A stretch of 64,000 nucleotides of DNA, from the NCBI GenBank assembly GCA_965216905.1, contig OZ244213.1, forward strand, positions 1,364,001 through 1,428,000, written 5' to 3'. Shown here one piece after another: positions 41,414 through 49,225 of this stretch; position 1 is the stretch's first letter; every line of letters begins with the position of its first letter. Position numbers and translations under genes: made by a program. Below the pieces are notes generated by a model that had not been told where the DNA came from, searched no databases, and saw only the letters and a list, made by a program, of their open reading frames with translations. This DNA is from G965216905 sp965216905 (lineage in GTDB: Bacteria; Actinomycetota; Acidimicrobiia; Spongiisociales; ZC4RG35).

Positions 41414-42465
41414 GACCAGCCTCCGTCCGCCCAGACGTCCTGGTACACCAGATCCGGACTTGGCTCCGGGCCGGTCTTGGCTTCCTCCGTGGCGCGGTCG
41501 ATGAGGGCGGCTACTTCGACGGTGATCGCCGCCAGCTCACCTTCGTTCACACCCAGGCCGAGCAGCCGCTCGTGATACATCGGAATGGGGTCGCGACGGA
41601 GCCAGGCGTCAACCTCTTCCTGCGGTCGGTACTTTCCCGGATCGGCGCGGCTGTGACCACCGTGCCGGTAGGTGAGCGCTTCGATGAGGGATGGGCCCTC
41701 TCCTGCCCGGGCTCGAGCCAGCGCTCGGGTGGCCACGTCGTACACCGCGTCGGCATCGTTCCCGTCGACGATGATCGGATCGAGTCCGTAGGCGGAGGCC
41801 CGGTCGGCCGCGGGGTGGTCGACCGGAACGACATCGCGGATCGGCGTGTACTCCATGTAGAGGTTGTTCTCGCACACGAAGACGGTCGGGAGCTTCCACA
41901 CGCTGGCGAAGTTCACGGCTTCATGAAATGCGCCGATGTTGGTGGTGCCGTCACCGAAGAAGGCGACCGCCACCTGTTCGGTGCCGCGGTACTGCGCGGA
42001 CCACGCCGCCCCATTTGCGACACAGAGATGGGCTCCGATGATGGCGTAGCTCCCCATGACGCCGTGCTCGACGCTCGTCAGATGCATCGAACCGCCTTTG
42101 CCTTTCAGCAGCCCATTCTCTCGGCCGAGCAGCTCGGCCATCACCGCCGCCGGAGGAACGCCGCGTGCAAGGGTGTGGGCGTGGCCGCGGTAGGTGGCGA
42201 AGGTCCAGTCGGTCGGCCGCATCGCGGCGGCAAAGCCGGCAGCGATCGCTTCCTGCCCCAGCGACAGATGGCTGGTGCCTTTCACCAGACCCTGCATGAA
42301 GAGGTCGTAGGCGCGCTGTTCGAACTGGCGCAGCTCGTGCTGCATCCGATAGAGCCGGAGTCGCACTTCGCGGGGGATGGGAAGGTGCCCGTTCGATGGG
42401 TCGACCGGTCTGGGAAGTGTCGGAGGGTGGTTTCCGTACTGTTCGTGGGTGGGCATCGTGGTCAC
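41401..42465 (-). CDS. 2-oxo-acid/acetoin dehydrogenase E1 component, alpha subunit
   Basis: This 354-residue E1-alpha has the TPP motif GDGTTNIGAFHEAVNFASVW and VFVCENNLYMEYTP. It also has the loop TYRHGGHSRADPGKYRP, which includes the regulated serine region, and GSYAIIGAHLCVANGAAW. It pairs with the E1-beta product. The order M24 gene, E1-alpha, E1-beta, ALDH, SDR suggests one catabolic operon. Substrate class (pyruvate, acetoin or branched 2-oxo acid) cannot be decided by reading. Confidence 0.92.
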   Translation of the reverse strand: MTTMPTHEQYGNHPPTLPRPVDPSNGHLPIPREVRLRLYRMQHELRQFEQRAYDLFMQGLVKGTSHLSLGQEAIAAGFAAAMRPTDWTFATYRGHAHTLARGVPPAAVMAELLGRENGLLKGKGGSMHLTSVEHGVMGSYAIIGAHLCVANGAAWSAQYRGTEQVAVAFFGDGTTNIGAFHEAVNFASVWKLPTVFVCENNLYMEYTPIRDVVPVDHPAADRASAYGLDPIIVDGNDADAVYDVATRALARARAGEGPSLIEALTYRHGGHSRADPGKYRPQEEVDAWLRRDPIPMYHERLLGLGVNEGELAAITVEVAALIDRATEEAKTGPEPSPDLVYQDVWADGGWSWRN

Positions 42466-42474
42466 GAGCCCACC

Positions 42475-43728
42475 TCAGTACTCATTCGCCACCATCAGCT
42501 CCTCACAGGGGAACAGGGTGATGACCCTGGGACCATCGGCCGTCACGACGATCTCCTCCTCGATCCGGGCGGCCGACCGACCATCGGCGGCCGGGGCGTA
42601 GGTCTCCAGAGCGAACACCATGCCCTCCTTGATCTCCACTGGGTCCCCCAGCGAGTTCAGGCGACTGATGATCGGCCGTTCGTGCAGTCCGACCCCGACA
42701 CCGTGTCCGAACTGGAGGCCGAATGCGTCCATCTCGTCCTCGAATCCGAATTCGTGGGCTTCGGGCCAAACGCGGGCGATCTGGTCGGTGGTGTTGCCGG
42801 GCTTGACCAGATCGATCGCAGCGTCCATCCACTCGCGTGATTGCTTGAAGGCATCTCGGTGCGCCTGCGATGCCCGACCGACCACGAAGGTGCGGTAGTA
42901 GCAGGTGCGGTAGCCGTTGAACACATGGATGATGTCGAAGTACGCCTGGTCGCCGGGGCGGATCAATCGGTCTGAGAAGACGTGGGGATGGGGGGTGCAT
43001 CGCTCGCCGGCGATGGAGTTGATGGCTTCGACGAACTCCGAACCCATCTCGAAGAGGCGGGCGTGGGCGAGGGCGACGATGTCGGATTCCCGTACCCCCG
43101 GTTTGAGGGCTTCGAAGATGTCGTGATAGACGCCGTCCACCATGGCACACGCCTGGGTGAGGAGCATGATCTCGTCGGCGCTCTTGATCTCCCTCGCCAT
43201 GGTCATGAGCGCCTGTCCGTCGCGGATCTCGATTCCCGCGGCCTGGAGCTCGAGGAAGAACATGGATTCGGCGACGTCGACGCCGAGCGGCGAGCCTTCG
43301 ACTCCGTCGTCCTTCAGCACATCGAGCAGCTCGTTGACCGCCTGTTTGGGCAACCCCGAACTCGGGCTGATCGCCCCCTGGAGGCCGAGGTTGCCGGCGC
43401 GCGAGTTGGTTTCGTCGTAGAGCGAGGGGAGTTGGAGCCGGTGTGCCTTGGCGGCCGATCCGAAGTCCCAGATGTAGGGTCCGCCGGTCCGGGTCACCAG
43501 GGCGTATCGCTCGGTCTTGTTGAATCCCCAATAGCCGATGTTCGTCGAGGTCGTGTACCGGATGTTCGACGTCTCGAAGAGCAGCAGCGCTCCCAGGTCG
43601 GATTGCTCCAGTTGTTCTCTCACCCTCGCGATCCGGTACTCCCGGAGCCGGTCGAAATCGACTCGCTCCTCCCAGTCGACGGCCATCAACCCGGGGGACG
43701 GGGTCGTGGCTACGGGGAACTCGGCCAT
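42475..43728 (-). CDS. M24-family (pita-bread fold) protein with an altered metal site
   Basis: The protein has 417 residues: an N-terminal creatinase-like domain (REYRIARVREQLEQSDLGAL, FETSNIRYTTSTN) and a C-terminal pita-bread domain. Metal ligands kept are Asp265, His342 (GHGVGVGLHERP), Glu375 (MVFALETY) and Glu390 (ARIEEEIVVT). The second Asp of the usual DxGxxxxGYxSD pattern is Cys276 (NGYRTCYYRTF). Prolidase activity is therefore doubtful; the fold also supports non-peptidase enzymes such as creatinase and DMSP lyase DddP. ATG 43728 after GGAAGGA was chosen over the longer open frame. It is the first gene of the left operon. Confidence 0.85.
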   Translation of the reverse strand: MAEFPVATTPSPGLMAVDWEERVDFDRLREYRIARVREQLEQSDLGALLLFETSNIRYTTSTNIGYWGFNKTERYALVTRTGGPYIWDFGSAAKAHRLQLPSLYDETNSRAGNLGLQGAISPSSGLPKQAVNELLDVLKDDGVEGSPLGVDVAESMFFLELQAAGIEIRDGQALMTMAREIKSADEIMLLTQACAMVDGVYHDIFEALKPGVRESDIVALAHARLFEMGSEFVEAINSIAGERCTPHPHVFSDRLIRPGDQAYFDIIHVFNGYRTCYYRTFVVGRASQAHRDAFKQSREWMDAAIDLVKPGNTTDQIARVWPEAHEFGFEDEMDAFGLQFGHGVGVGLHERPIISRLNSLGDPVEIKEGMVFALETYAPAADGRSAARIEEEIVVTADGPRVITLFPCEELMVANEY

Positions 43729-43746
43729 CAGATCCTTCCAGGATTG

Positions 43747-43787
43747 CAATCGTTTGGATTCTGCCCCCCTCACATGCCGAATGTCAA
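43747..43787 (-). promoter_or_regulatory. Predicted promoter and LacI-type operator of the left operon
   Basis: Reading the minus strand: TTGACA (43787-43782), 18 bases, CAGAAT (43763-43758, 4 of 6 -10 matches), then CAAACGATTG (43756-43747), a near-perfect LacI-type palindrome, just before the M24 gene start. The design matches the promoter at 44952-45005. Confidence 0.68.
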
Positions 43788-43827
43788 AGGGCTCGGCCCA
43801 CCGAGGCCTCGTTTGGGGGTTCCGAGT

Positions 43828-44874
43828 TCAGACTCGTCGCGTCGATCCTCGAACGATGAGCGTGGGCTCCAGGCACACGTCGTCCGGGTCTTCGCCCGCC
43901 AGCACCTGAACCATCATCGAACCCGCCCGCCGTCCGATCTCGAAGCTCTGGTAGCGGACCGTGGTGAGCGGCGGGGTGAGAAAGCCCATCGCCGGAAGAT
44001 CGTTGTACCCCACGAGGGAAACGTCCTCGGGAACCCGGATGCCTCGTCGGCGGAGCGCCGAGAGGGCCCCGAGCGCCATCAGGTCGTTGTGGGCGAACAC
44101 CGCCGTCGGTAGGTCGGGAGAAGCATCGAGATATGCGTCCATCAGCCGGGTACCTTCATCGATCACCGGACGTTCGGCCCGGTCGTCGATGGACAGTTCC
44201 TGCATTCCGGCAGCCTGGGCGACTGCACTGAACCCCTTGGCTCGTCGCGGGAAGTTGCCGACATCGTCGGGGCCGTGCAGTTGGGCCACGACCTGGTGAC
44301 CCAACGACCTCAAGTGCTCGGCCACCAGGCGCCCGCCGCGCTCGTTGTCCTGGATGGCGCAACGCAAGGCCGAGCCTTCGAGGGGCCGTCCGGCGAGGAT
44401 CACGGGTGCCACCTGGTTGGCGGCGTCCAGCGCCTCCCTATCGGCCGCTCGACCGGCCAGGGCCACAATCCCGTCGACGCGACGGCTGAGCATGTGGTCG
44501 AGGATGTTGACCATCCTGGCGTGATCGTCCTGGGTCTCGGCGACGGTCGGCATCATGCCGGCGACCTCGAGGGAGGCGGTGATGCCGTGGATGATCGGCG
44601 TCACGAACGTGTTGCCGAGGTCGGCGGTGATCACCCCGATGGTTCCAGTCCGTCCGCTTCGCAGGCTTCTCGCCACCAGGTCGGGTCGGTACCCCAGCCG
44701 ATCCGCCACTTCGATGATTCGCCGGCGGGTCGATGCCTTGACCCGCGCATGGGCGACGGGGTCGAGCGCCCGAGACACGGTCGACGGGTGGACGTCGGCA
44801 GCCCGAGCAACGTCGTTGAGGGTGACGCTGCCCGACCATGCATCCGTAGGTCGCTCTGCGTTGAAAACCGTGAT
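43828..44874 (-). CDS. LacI-family transcriptional regulator (start uncertain)
   Basis: The product has a LacI HTH (VTLNDVARAADVHPSTVSRALDP), a hinge with LGYRPDLVARSLRSGRTGTI and a periplasmic-binding-protein-like sensor domain (VFAHNDLMALGALSALRRRG, VSLVGYNDLPAMGFLTPPLT). It is about 345 residues in all. No ATG, GTG or TTG lies in frame between the HTH and the promoter region. AAGGAG at 44876-44881 is followed by in-frame ATC 44874; CTG 44958 is another option, and an ATG in another frame (about 44851) would need a frameshift. It likely controls both operons through CAAACGTTTG-type sites. Confidence 0.82.
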   Translation of the reverse strand: MTVFNAERPTDAWSGSVTLNDVARAADVHPSTVSRALDPVAHARVKASTRRRIIEVADRLGYRPDLVARSLRSGRTGTIGVITADLGNTFVTPIIHGITASLEVAGMMPTVAETQDDHARMVNILDHMLSRRVDGIVALAGRAADREALDAANQVAPVILAGRPLEGSALRCAIQDNERGGRLVAEHLRSLGHQVVAQLHGPDDVGNFPRRAKGFSAVAQAAGMQELSIDDRAERPVIDEGTRLMDAYLDASPDLPTAVFAHNDLMALGALSALRRRGIRVPEDVSLVGYNDLPAMGFLTPPLTTVRYQSFEIGRRAGSMMVQVLAGEDPDDVCLEPTLIVRGSTRRV

Positions 44875-44951
44875 GCTCCTTGCGCCACCAGTCCGGGGAC
44901 GAAGGCTAGTTGATGCGTCCGGGCCGGGACGATGGTCCGGTGCAATCTCAG

Positions 44952-45005
44952 TTGACAGGCGGTCGTTGGGAGGACCATGATTGCCCCATGGGTGGCAAAC
45001 GTTTG
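44952..45005 (+). promoter_or_regulatory. Predicted promoter and LacI-type operator of the right (ABC) operon
   Basis: TTGACA (44952-44957), 18 bases, CATGAT (44976-44981, 4 of 6 matches), then the perfect palindrome CAAACGTTTG (44996-45005) about 76 bases before the ABC ATPase ATG. The -35/-10/operator order is the same as at 43747-43787. Confidence 0.72.
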
Positions 45006-45081
45006 TATTCGCGACAGGCAGGGTCTTCGTGAGCCGTTCTCCATCTGGCAGCGGCTGGCGCAGGGAGAGGTTCGAGGCAGC

Positions 45082-46638
45082 ATGACGGAGCATGCCGTGC
45101 CAGGCGGCGCCCCGCAGGACCGCACCGGCGGTCAGTCCCCCATCCTGGAGGCGCGCAACATCGCCAAGCACTTCGGGGGCGTGTTCGCGGTCGACGACGT
45201 CAGCCTCTCGGTTCAGCCCGGCGAGGTCCACGGACTGGTCGGCGAGAACGGTGCAGGAAAGTCGACGCTGATGCGGGTTCTGGCGGGGATTCTCAAGCCC
45301 GATCGCGGCACGGTGTCCATCGGTGGTCGCGAGCTTCAGGGGGGCGCGGCCGAGGCCATCGAGGCCGGTATCTCGCTGGTCCATCAGGAGTTGAGCCTCA
45401 TCCCCGAGATGACGGTCGCCGAGAACATCATGCTCGGTTCCACACCCACGAAGGGTGGACTGATCGACAAGCGCGAGCTGAAGCGCATCGCCGCCGAGGC
45501 GTTGGAAGAGATGCACGTATCGGTGGATCTCGACGAGCCGGTCGTGCGGCTCTCGGTGGCATTGCGCCAGTTCGTAGAGATCGCTCGGGCGATCGCCCGC
45601 AAGCCGCGGGTACTGATCCTCGACGAGCCCACCGCCACGCTCACACCGGCTGAGACCGACTACCTGCTCGACATGCTCCAACGGCTCGCCGAACGCGGCC
45701 TGGCGATCATCTACATCTCTCACCGGATCCCCGAGATCTTCACGATCTGTGATCGGGTGACCGTGCTCAGAGACGGCAAGCAGATCGACACCGTCGACAT
45801 CACCCAGATCCACCCGAATGAGCTCGTCGACCTGATGGTCGGTCGCGAACTGGGGCGGGAGCTCGAGACCCGGCACCGTCAGCTGGACCTCGGTGACGTC
45901 GTTCTCAGCGCGCGCGGGGTCAAGGCGACCGGGGTCAACGGCATCGATCTCGACGTGCGTGCCGGACAGATCGTCGGATTGGGCGGGCTCGTCGGTGCCG
46001 GCCGCACCGAGTTCATCCGAGCGATGATCGGGGCGGACATCAAGACGGCGGGCGAGGTCACCATCCGCAACGATGGCCAGGTCAAGCGGATCAACAGCTA
46101 CCGCTCGGCGGTCGTGAATGGTCTCGCCTACATCCCCGAGGAGCGTCGGACCGACGGCCTGGCATTGACGATGACGGTGGCCGACAACATCACGTTGCCC
46201 AACCGCGGGGCGCTCTCTCGCAACATGGTTCTCCTGTTCGGGAAGATCGCAGCCTTCGCTCAACGCCTCGCCGATGCCGTGGGTCTGCGACCGCCCGAGA
46301 TCCGTCGCAATGCCGGAGACTTCAGTGGTGGCAACCAGCAGAAGGTCGTGCTCGCCAAGTGGCTGGGGCGCGAGCCAAAGGTGATCGTTCTGGACGAGCC
46401 GACTCGCGGCGTCGACGTCGGCGCAAAAGCCGAGATCCACCGGCTGGTTCGTGGGTTGGCCGAGCAGGGATCGGCGGTGGTGGTGGTGAGCTCCGATCTG
46501 CCGGAGCTGCTCGAGCTCTCCGACGTGATCCACGTGGTTCGGGATGGAAGGGTGGTCGGCACGCTGTCCGGGGATGTGGCCGATGAGAAGTCGGTCATGT
46601 CGTTGGCGTCCGGCGGAACGGCTCTGGTGGGCGCATGA
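45082..46638 (+). CDS. Ribose-type sugar ABC importer, ATPase subunit (two ABC domains)
   Basis: This 518-residue double ABC ATPase is of the RbsA/XylG type. The first domain has Walker A GENGAGKST, then LIDKRELKRIAAEALEE and VLILDEPTATLTPAE. The second domain has a degenerate Walker A (GGLVGAGRTEFIR), signature FSGGNQQKVVLAKWL and VIVLDEPTRGVDVG. This asymmetry is normal in the family. It energises import of a sugar or sugar-like solute. ATG 45082 is chosen; an in-frame ATG 44977 after GGGAGGACC overlaps the promoter. It overlaps the next gene by 4 bases. Confidence 0.93.
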   Translation: MTEHAVPGGAPQDRTGGQSPILEARNIAKHFGGVFAVDDVSLSVQPGEVHGLVGENGAGKSTLMRVLAGILKPDRGTVSIGGRELQGGAAEAIEAGISLVHQELSLIPEMTVAENIMLGSTPTKGGLIDKRELKRIAAEALEEMHVSVDLDEPVVRLSVALRQFVEIARAIARKPRVLILDEPTATLTPAETDYLLDMLQRLAERGLAIIYISHRIPEIFTICDRVTVLRDGKQIDTVDITQIHPNELVDLMVGRELGRELETRHRQLDLGDVVLSARGVKATGVNGIDLDVRAGQIVGLGGLVGAGRTEFIRAMIGADIKTAGEVTIRNDGQVKRINSYRSAVVNGLAYIPEERRTDGLALTMTVADNITLPNRGALSRNMVLLFGKIAAFAQRLADAVGLRPPEIRRNAGDFSGGNQQKVVLAKWLGREPKVIVLDEPTRGVDVGAKAEIHRLVRGLAEQGSAVVVVSSDLPELLELSDVIHVVRDGRVVGTLSGDVADEKSVMSLASGGTALVGA

Positions 46639-48137
46639 CCGACGAGATTCGCACCCATGAGGCGGCGGGCGATACCCCGCCCGCGACGTCGCGTCGAGCG
46701 CGGGTCGCCGACTACTTCCGGCGTCAATACGAGACGAAGGAAGGCACTTCGGCCGAGAACGTGAACGCACTCTTCGCCGAGGATCTCGTCTTTCATCTCT
46801 CCGGGGAACAGACCATGGGTCGCGACGACCTCATCTCCCTCTGTGACCTCTTGCGTCGAACCCGGCACGACCAGACGACCATGGTGTCGAACTTCGAAGA
46901 GGACGAGGACAACGTCTCGTTCAGTCTCTATGTGGTGGGGACCGACCCGACCACCGGCCACGAAGTCTCGGTGAGCACGCGGACGAAGTACCGGTTCCGA
47001 GACGACAAAGTGGTCGAAGTGTGGCAGGAGCGCTCGGGTGGGATCGAGGCCGCCGTGCGGGCCGCCAAGGACGCGGAGGTGACGGAGGCCAAGCCTGACG
47101 AGGCGGAAACTGCCGCACCGCCGAGGCAGCCGGTCGTCGAGACCCCGCCGGCCGAAGTGGCGGTGGCTCCCGGGGAGGCCGAGTTGGAGCGTCCGGCCTT
47201 CAACCTGCTCCAATGGAGCGCCGAGCGAGGCATCTTCGTCTTCACCACGATTCTCGTCGTTTTCGCAGCGCTCTTCATCGACGGCTTCGCCTCACTCGAC
47301 AACATCACCGATGTCTTCAACCGCGCCGCGCCGATCGGCATCGTCGCTGTCGGGATGACGTTTGTCGTCGTGAGTGCCAACTACCTCGATCTGTCCGTGG
47401 TGGCTCAGGTCGCGACGGCGGCGGTGGTGTTGATCGCTGTGAGCAACGCCGTCAACATTCCCGTGGCGATGGGATTGGCCCTGCTGATCGCCCTCGCCTA
47501 CGGGTTGGTGAACGGTGTCGCGGTCGGCGTGTTCAAAGCGAACGCGGTGATCGTCACCCTGGCCACCACCTTCGTCGGCTTGGGCTTGCTGCGGTGGTTC
47601 ACCGGCGGAAGCATCTACTTCGGGCCGGCCGACGGACCGATCGCCCGGTTCGGGCTCGCCAAGATCGGCCCCTTCCCGCTCTCGATGCTCGTTCTCATCC
47701 TGATGACGCTGCTGTTGTCGTTCGTGCTGACGCGCACCACTTTCGGATTCATGGTGCGTTCCTTCGGCTCGAACCGGAGCGCTACCCGACTGGCCGGGGT
47801 CAACACCGCGTGGGTCGTGATCGGAGCCTTCGTCATCACCTCGATCGCAGCCATGATCGGCGGCTTCGTGCTCGGCGCGTTCTCGAACACGGCCGTCTCC
47901 GCGATGTCGACCGGATACGACTTCCGCGCACTGGCCGCCATCATCGTCGGCGGCACCAGCGTCTTCGGCGGTCGGGGCAGCGTGCTCAGGACGCTGCTGG
48001 GGGTGGTCTTCGTCAGCGTGCTCACCAACATCATGGTGCTCTCCGGTCTGGGATTCGGCTTTCAGCAGATGGCGATCGGGGCGCTGATCGTGGCGGCCGT
48101 GTCGCTCGACGCGCTGGCGAGAAGGGCGGCCGGATGA
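46635..48137 (+). CDS. SnoaL-like domain fused to a ribose-type ABC permease
   Basis: This protein has 500 residues. Residues about 20-145 form a SnoaL/NTF2-like domain (VADYFRRQYETKEGTSAENV, VFHLSGEQTMGRDDLISLCD, RTKYRFRDDKVVEVWQER). A Pro/Glu-rich linker follows (about 145-190), then a RbsC-type permease with 8-10 membrane helices (VGMTFVVVSANYLDLSVVAQ, IIVGGTSVFGGRGSVLRTLLG). The normal permease is about 320 residues. No frame break exists between the parts, and the start overlaps the ATPase gene by 4 bases, so the fusion looks genuine. The role of the extra cytoplasmic domain is unknown; it might bind the ligand or a metabolite. Confidence 0.85.
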   Translation: MTDEIRTHEAAGDTPPATSRRARVADYFRRQYETKEGTSAENVNALFAEDLVFHLSGEQTMGRDDLISLCDLLRRTRHDQTTMVSNFEEDEDNVSFSLYVVGTDPTTGHEVSVSTRTKYRFRDDKVVEVWQERSGGIEAAVRAAKDAEVTEAKPDEAETAAPPRQPVVETPPAEVAVAPGEAELERPAFNLLQWSAERGIFVFTTILVVFAALFIDGFASLDNITDVFNRAAPIGIVAVGMTFVVVSANYLDLSVVAQVATAAVVLIAVSNAVNIPVAMGLALLIALAYGLVNGVAVGVFKANAVIVTLATTFVGLGLLRWFTGGSIYFGPADGPIARFGLAKIGPFPLSMLVLILMTLLLSFVLTRTTFGFMVRSFGSNRSATRLAGVNTAWVVIGAFVITSIAAMIGGFVLGAFSNTAVSAMSTGYDFRALAAIIVGGTSVFGGRGSVLRTLLGVVFVSVLTNIMVLSGLGFGFQQMAIGALIVAAVSLDALARRAAG

Positions 48138-49168
48138 TGTCGGAGCCACAGGGCCTCACACTCGGTGAACAGCGCAGCGATCTGATCGGCCGCCTTCGTT
48201 CGGCGATGGGACGGCGGACCGAGGGCCGCGCCCTGGTTCTGCTGATCGTGGTCGGGGTGATCTCCTTCATCATCGAACCGGTCGTCTTCACATCGTGGTC
48301 CGCCACGCTCGGCCGGATCGCGCTCATCGGCCTGGTGGCGCTCGGTCTGACCGCGGTGATCCTGATGGGTGAGCTCGACCTCGCCGTCGCCAGCACTTTG
48401 GCGGTCGCCGGGGTGGTGATGGCCAGCATCGACAACCTGGCGCTCGGGATCTTGGCCGCCCTCGCCACCGGTCTGATCGTTGGCGTCATCAACGCCTTCT
48501 TCGTGGTCGGTGTCGGCATCAACTCCTTCATTGCCACGCTGGGGATGCTCTTCTTCCTGCGGGGTGCCGGGTTCGTTCTCTCCGGTGAAGAACCGGTGCG
48601 GCTGGCCAATCGGGAGGCCGGGCTCGAATTCGGCAGGCCCTTGATCGGCGATCTGACGCCCCGGATGCTGATCTTCGTCGTGGCGTTCATCGCGCTCCAC
48701 GTCTTCCTGACCCGTGTGCGGGTGGGGCGCGAGTTCTACGCGGTCGGGGGCAACCGGCAAGCGGCCCTCGACGCAGGCATTCCGGTCAAACGTCGCATCT
48801 ACACCGGCTTCATGATCTCCGGGGTGGTGGCAGCAGGTGCCGGCGTCATCAACACGCTGGAGCGCACCGCGGCCGATCCGACGGCCGGTTCGACGGTGCT
48901 GTTGGCGAGTTTCGCCGCCGCCATCATCGGAGGTGTCCTCCTGACCGGAGGCCGGGGATCGGTGTTCGGGACCCTGCTCGGGGCCGCGTCGCTCGGAATG
49001 CTTCAGGTCGCGCTGACGCTCACCGGCGTCCAGGTGGATGTGCAGAACATCATCATCGGGCTGGTCCTGCTGCTCGCAGTGATCACCGATCCCGACAGCC
49101 TCCGCGCGGTTGCGGGAAGCGCAAGATCGTTCCTCGGTGGCCGTTCCGGAGCGCGATCGGAGGCCTGA
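48134..49168 (+). CDS. Ribose-type ABC importer, second permease
   Basis: This 344-residue permease (BPD_transp_2 family) has about 9-10 helices, ILMGELDLAVASTLAVAGVV (family motif near helix 3) and IIGGVLLTGGRGSVFGTLLG (cytoplasmic loop). With the fused permease it forms a heterodimeric channel. ATG 48134 overlaps the previous stop by 4 bases, and the protein lacks the SnoaL-like domain of its partner. Confidence 0.92.
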   Translation: MMSEPQGLTLGEQRSDLIGRLRSAMGRRTEGRALVLLIVVGVISFIIEPVVFTSWSATLGRIALIGLVALGLTAVILMGELDLAVASTLAVAGVVMASIDNLALGILAALATGLIVGVINAFFVVGVGINSFIATLGMLFFLRGAGFVLSGEEPVRLANREAGLEFGRPLIGDLTPRMLIFVVAFIALHVFLTRVRVGREFYAVGGNRQAALDAGIPVKRRIYTGFMISGVVAAGAGVINTLERTAADPTAGSTVLLASFAAAIIGGVLLTGGRGSVFGTLLGAASLGMLQVALTLTGVQVDVQNIIIGLVLLLAVITDPDSLRAVAGSARSFLGGRSGARSEA

Positions 49169-49225
49169 GCAAGCTGTCCCGCCATTGATCGGGTGGGCCA
49201 TACGGAAAAAGGAGCAGGAGCAGAA

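Noticed and set aside
42475..43728. Assignment of the M24 protein as DMSP lyase DddP
   Set aside because: The fold family is shared, but motifs around the metal site differ (NGYRTCYYRTF, GHGVGVGLHERP) from those I recall for DddP; the link to the DmdA-like gene is too weak.
44977..45081. Longer ABC ATPase start at ATG 44977 after GGGAGGACC
   Set aside because: This ATG lies within the predicted -10 box and before the operator; ABC homology begins only about 18 residues after ATG 45082.
43828..46770. A 980-codon minus-strand open frame joining the LacI gene with the strand opposite the ABC ATPase
   Set aside because: Only the last ~345 codons show protein-family features; the rest is the shadow of the ATPase gene and crosses the divergent promoter.
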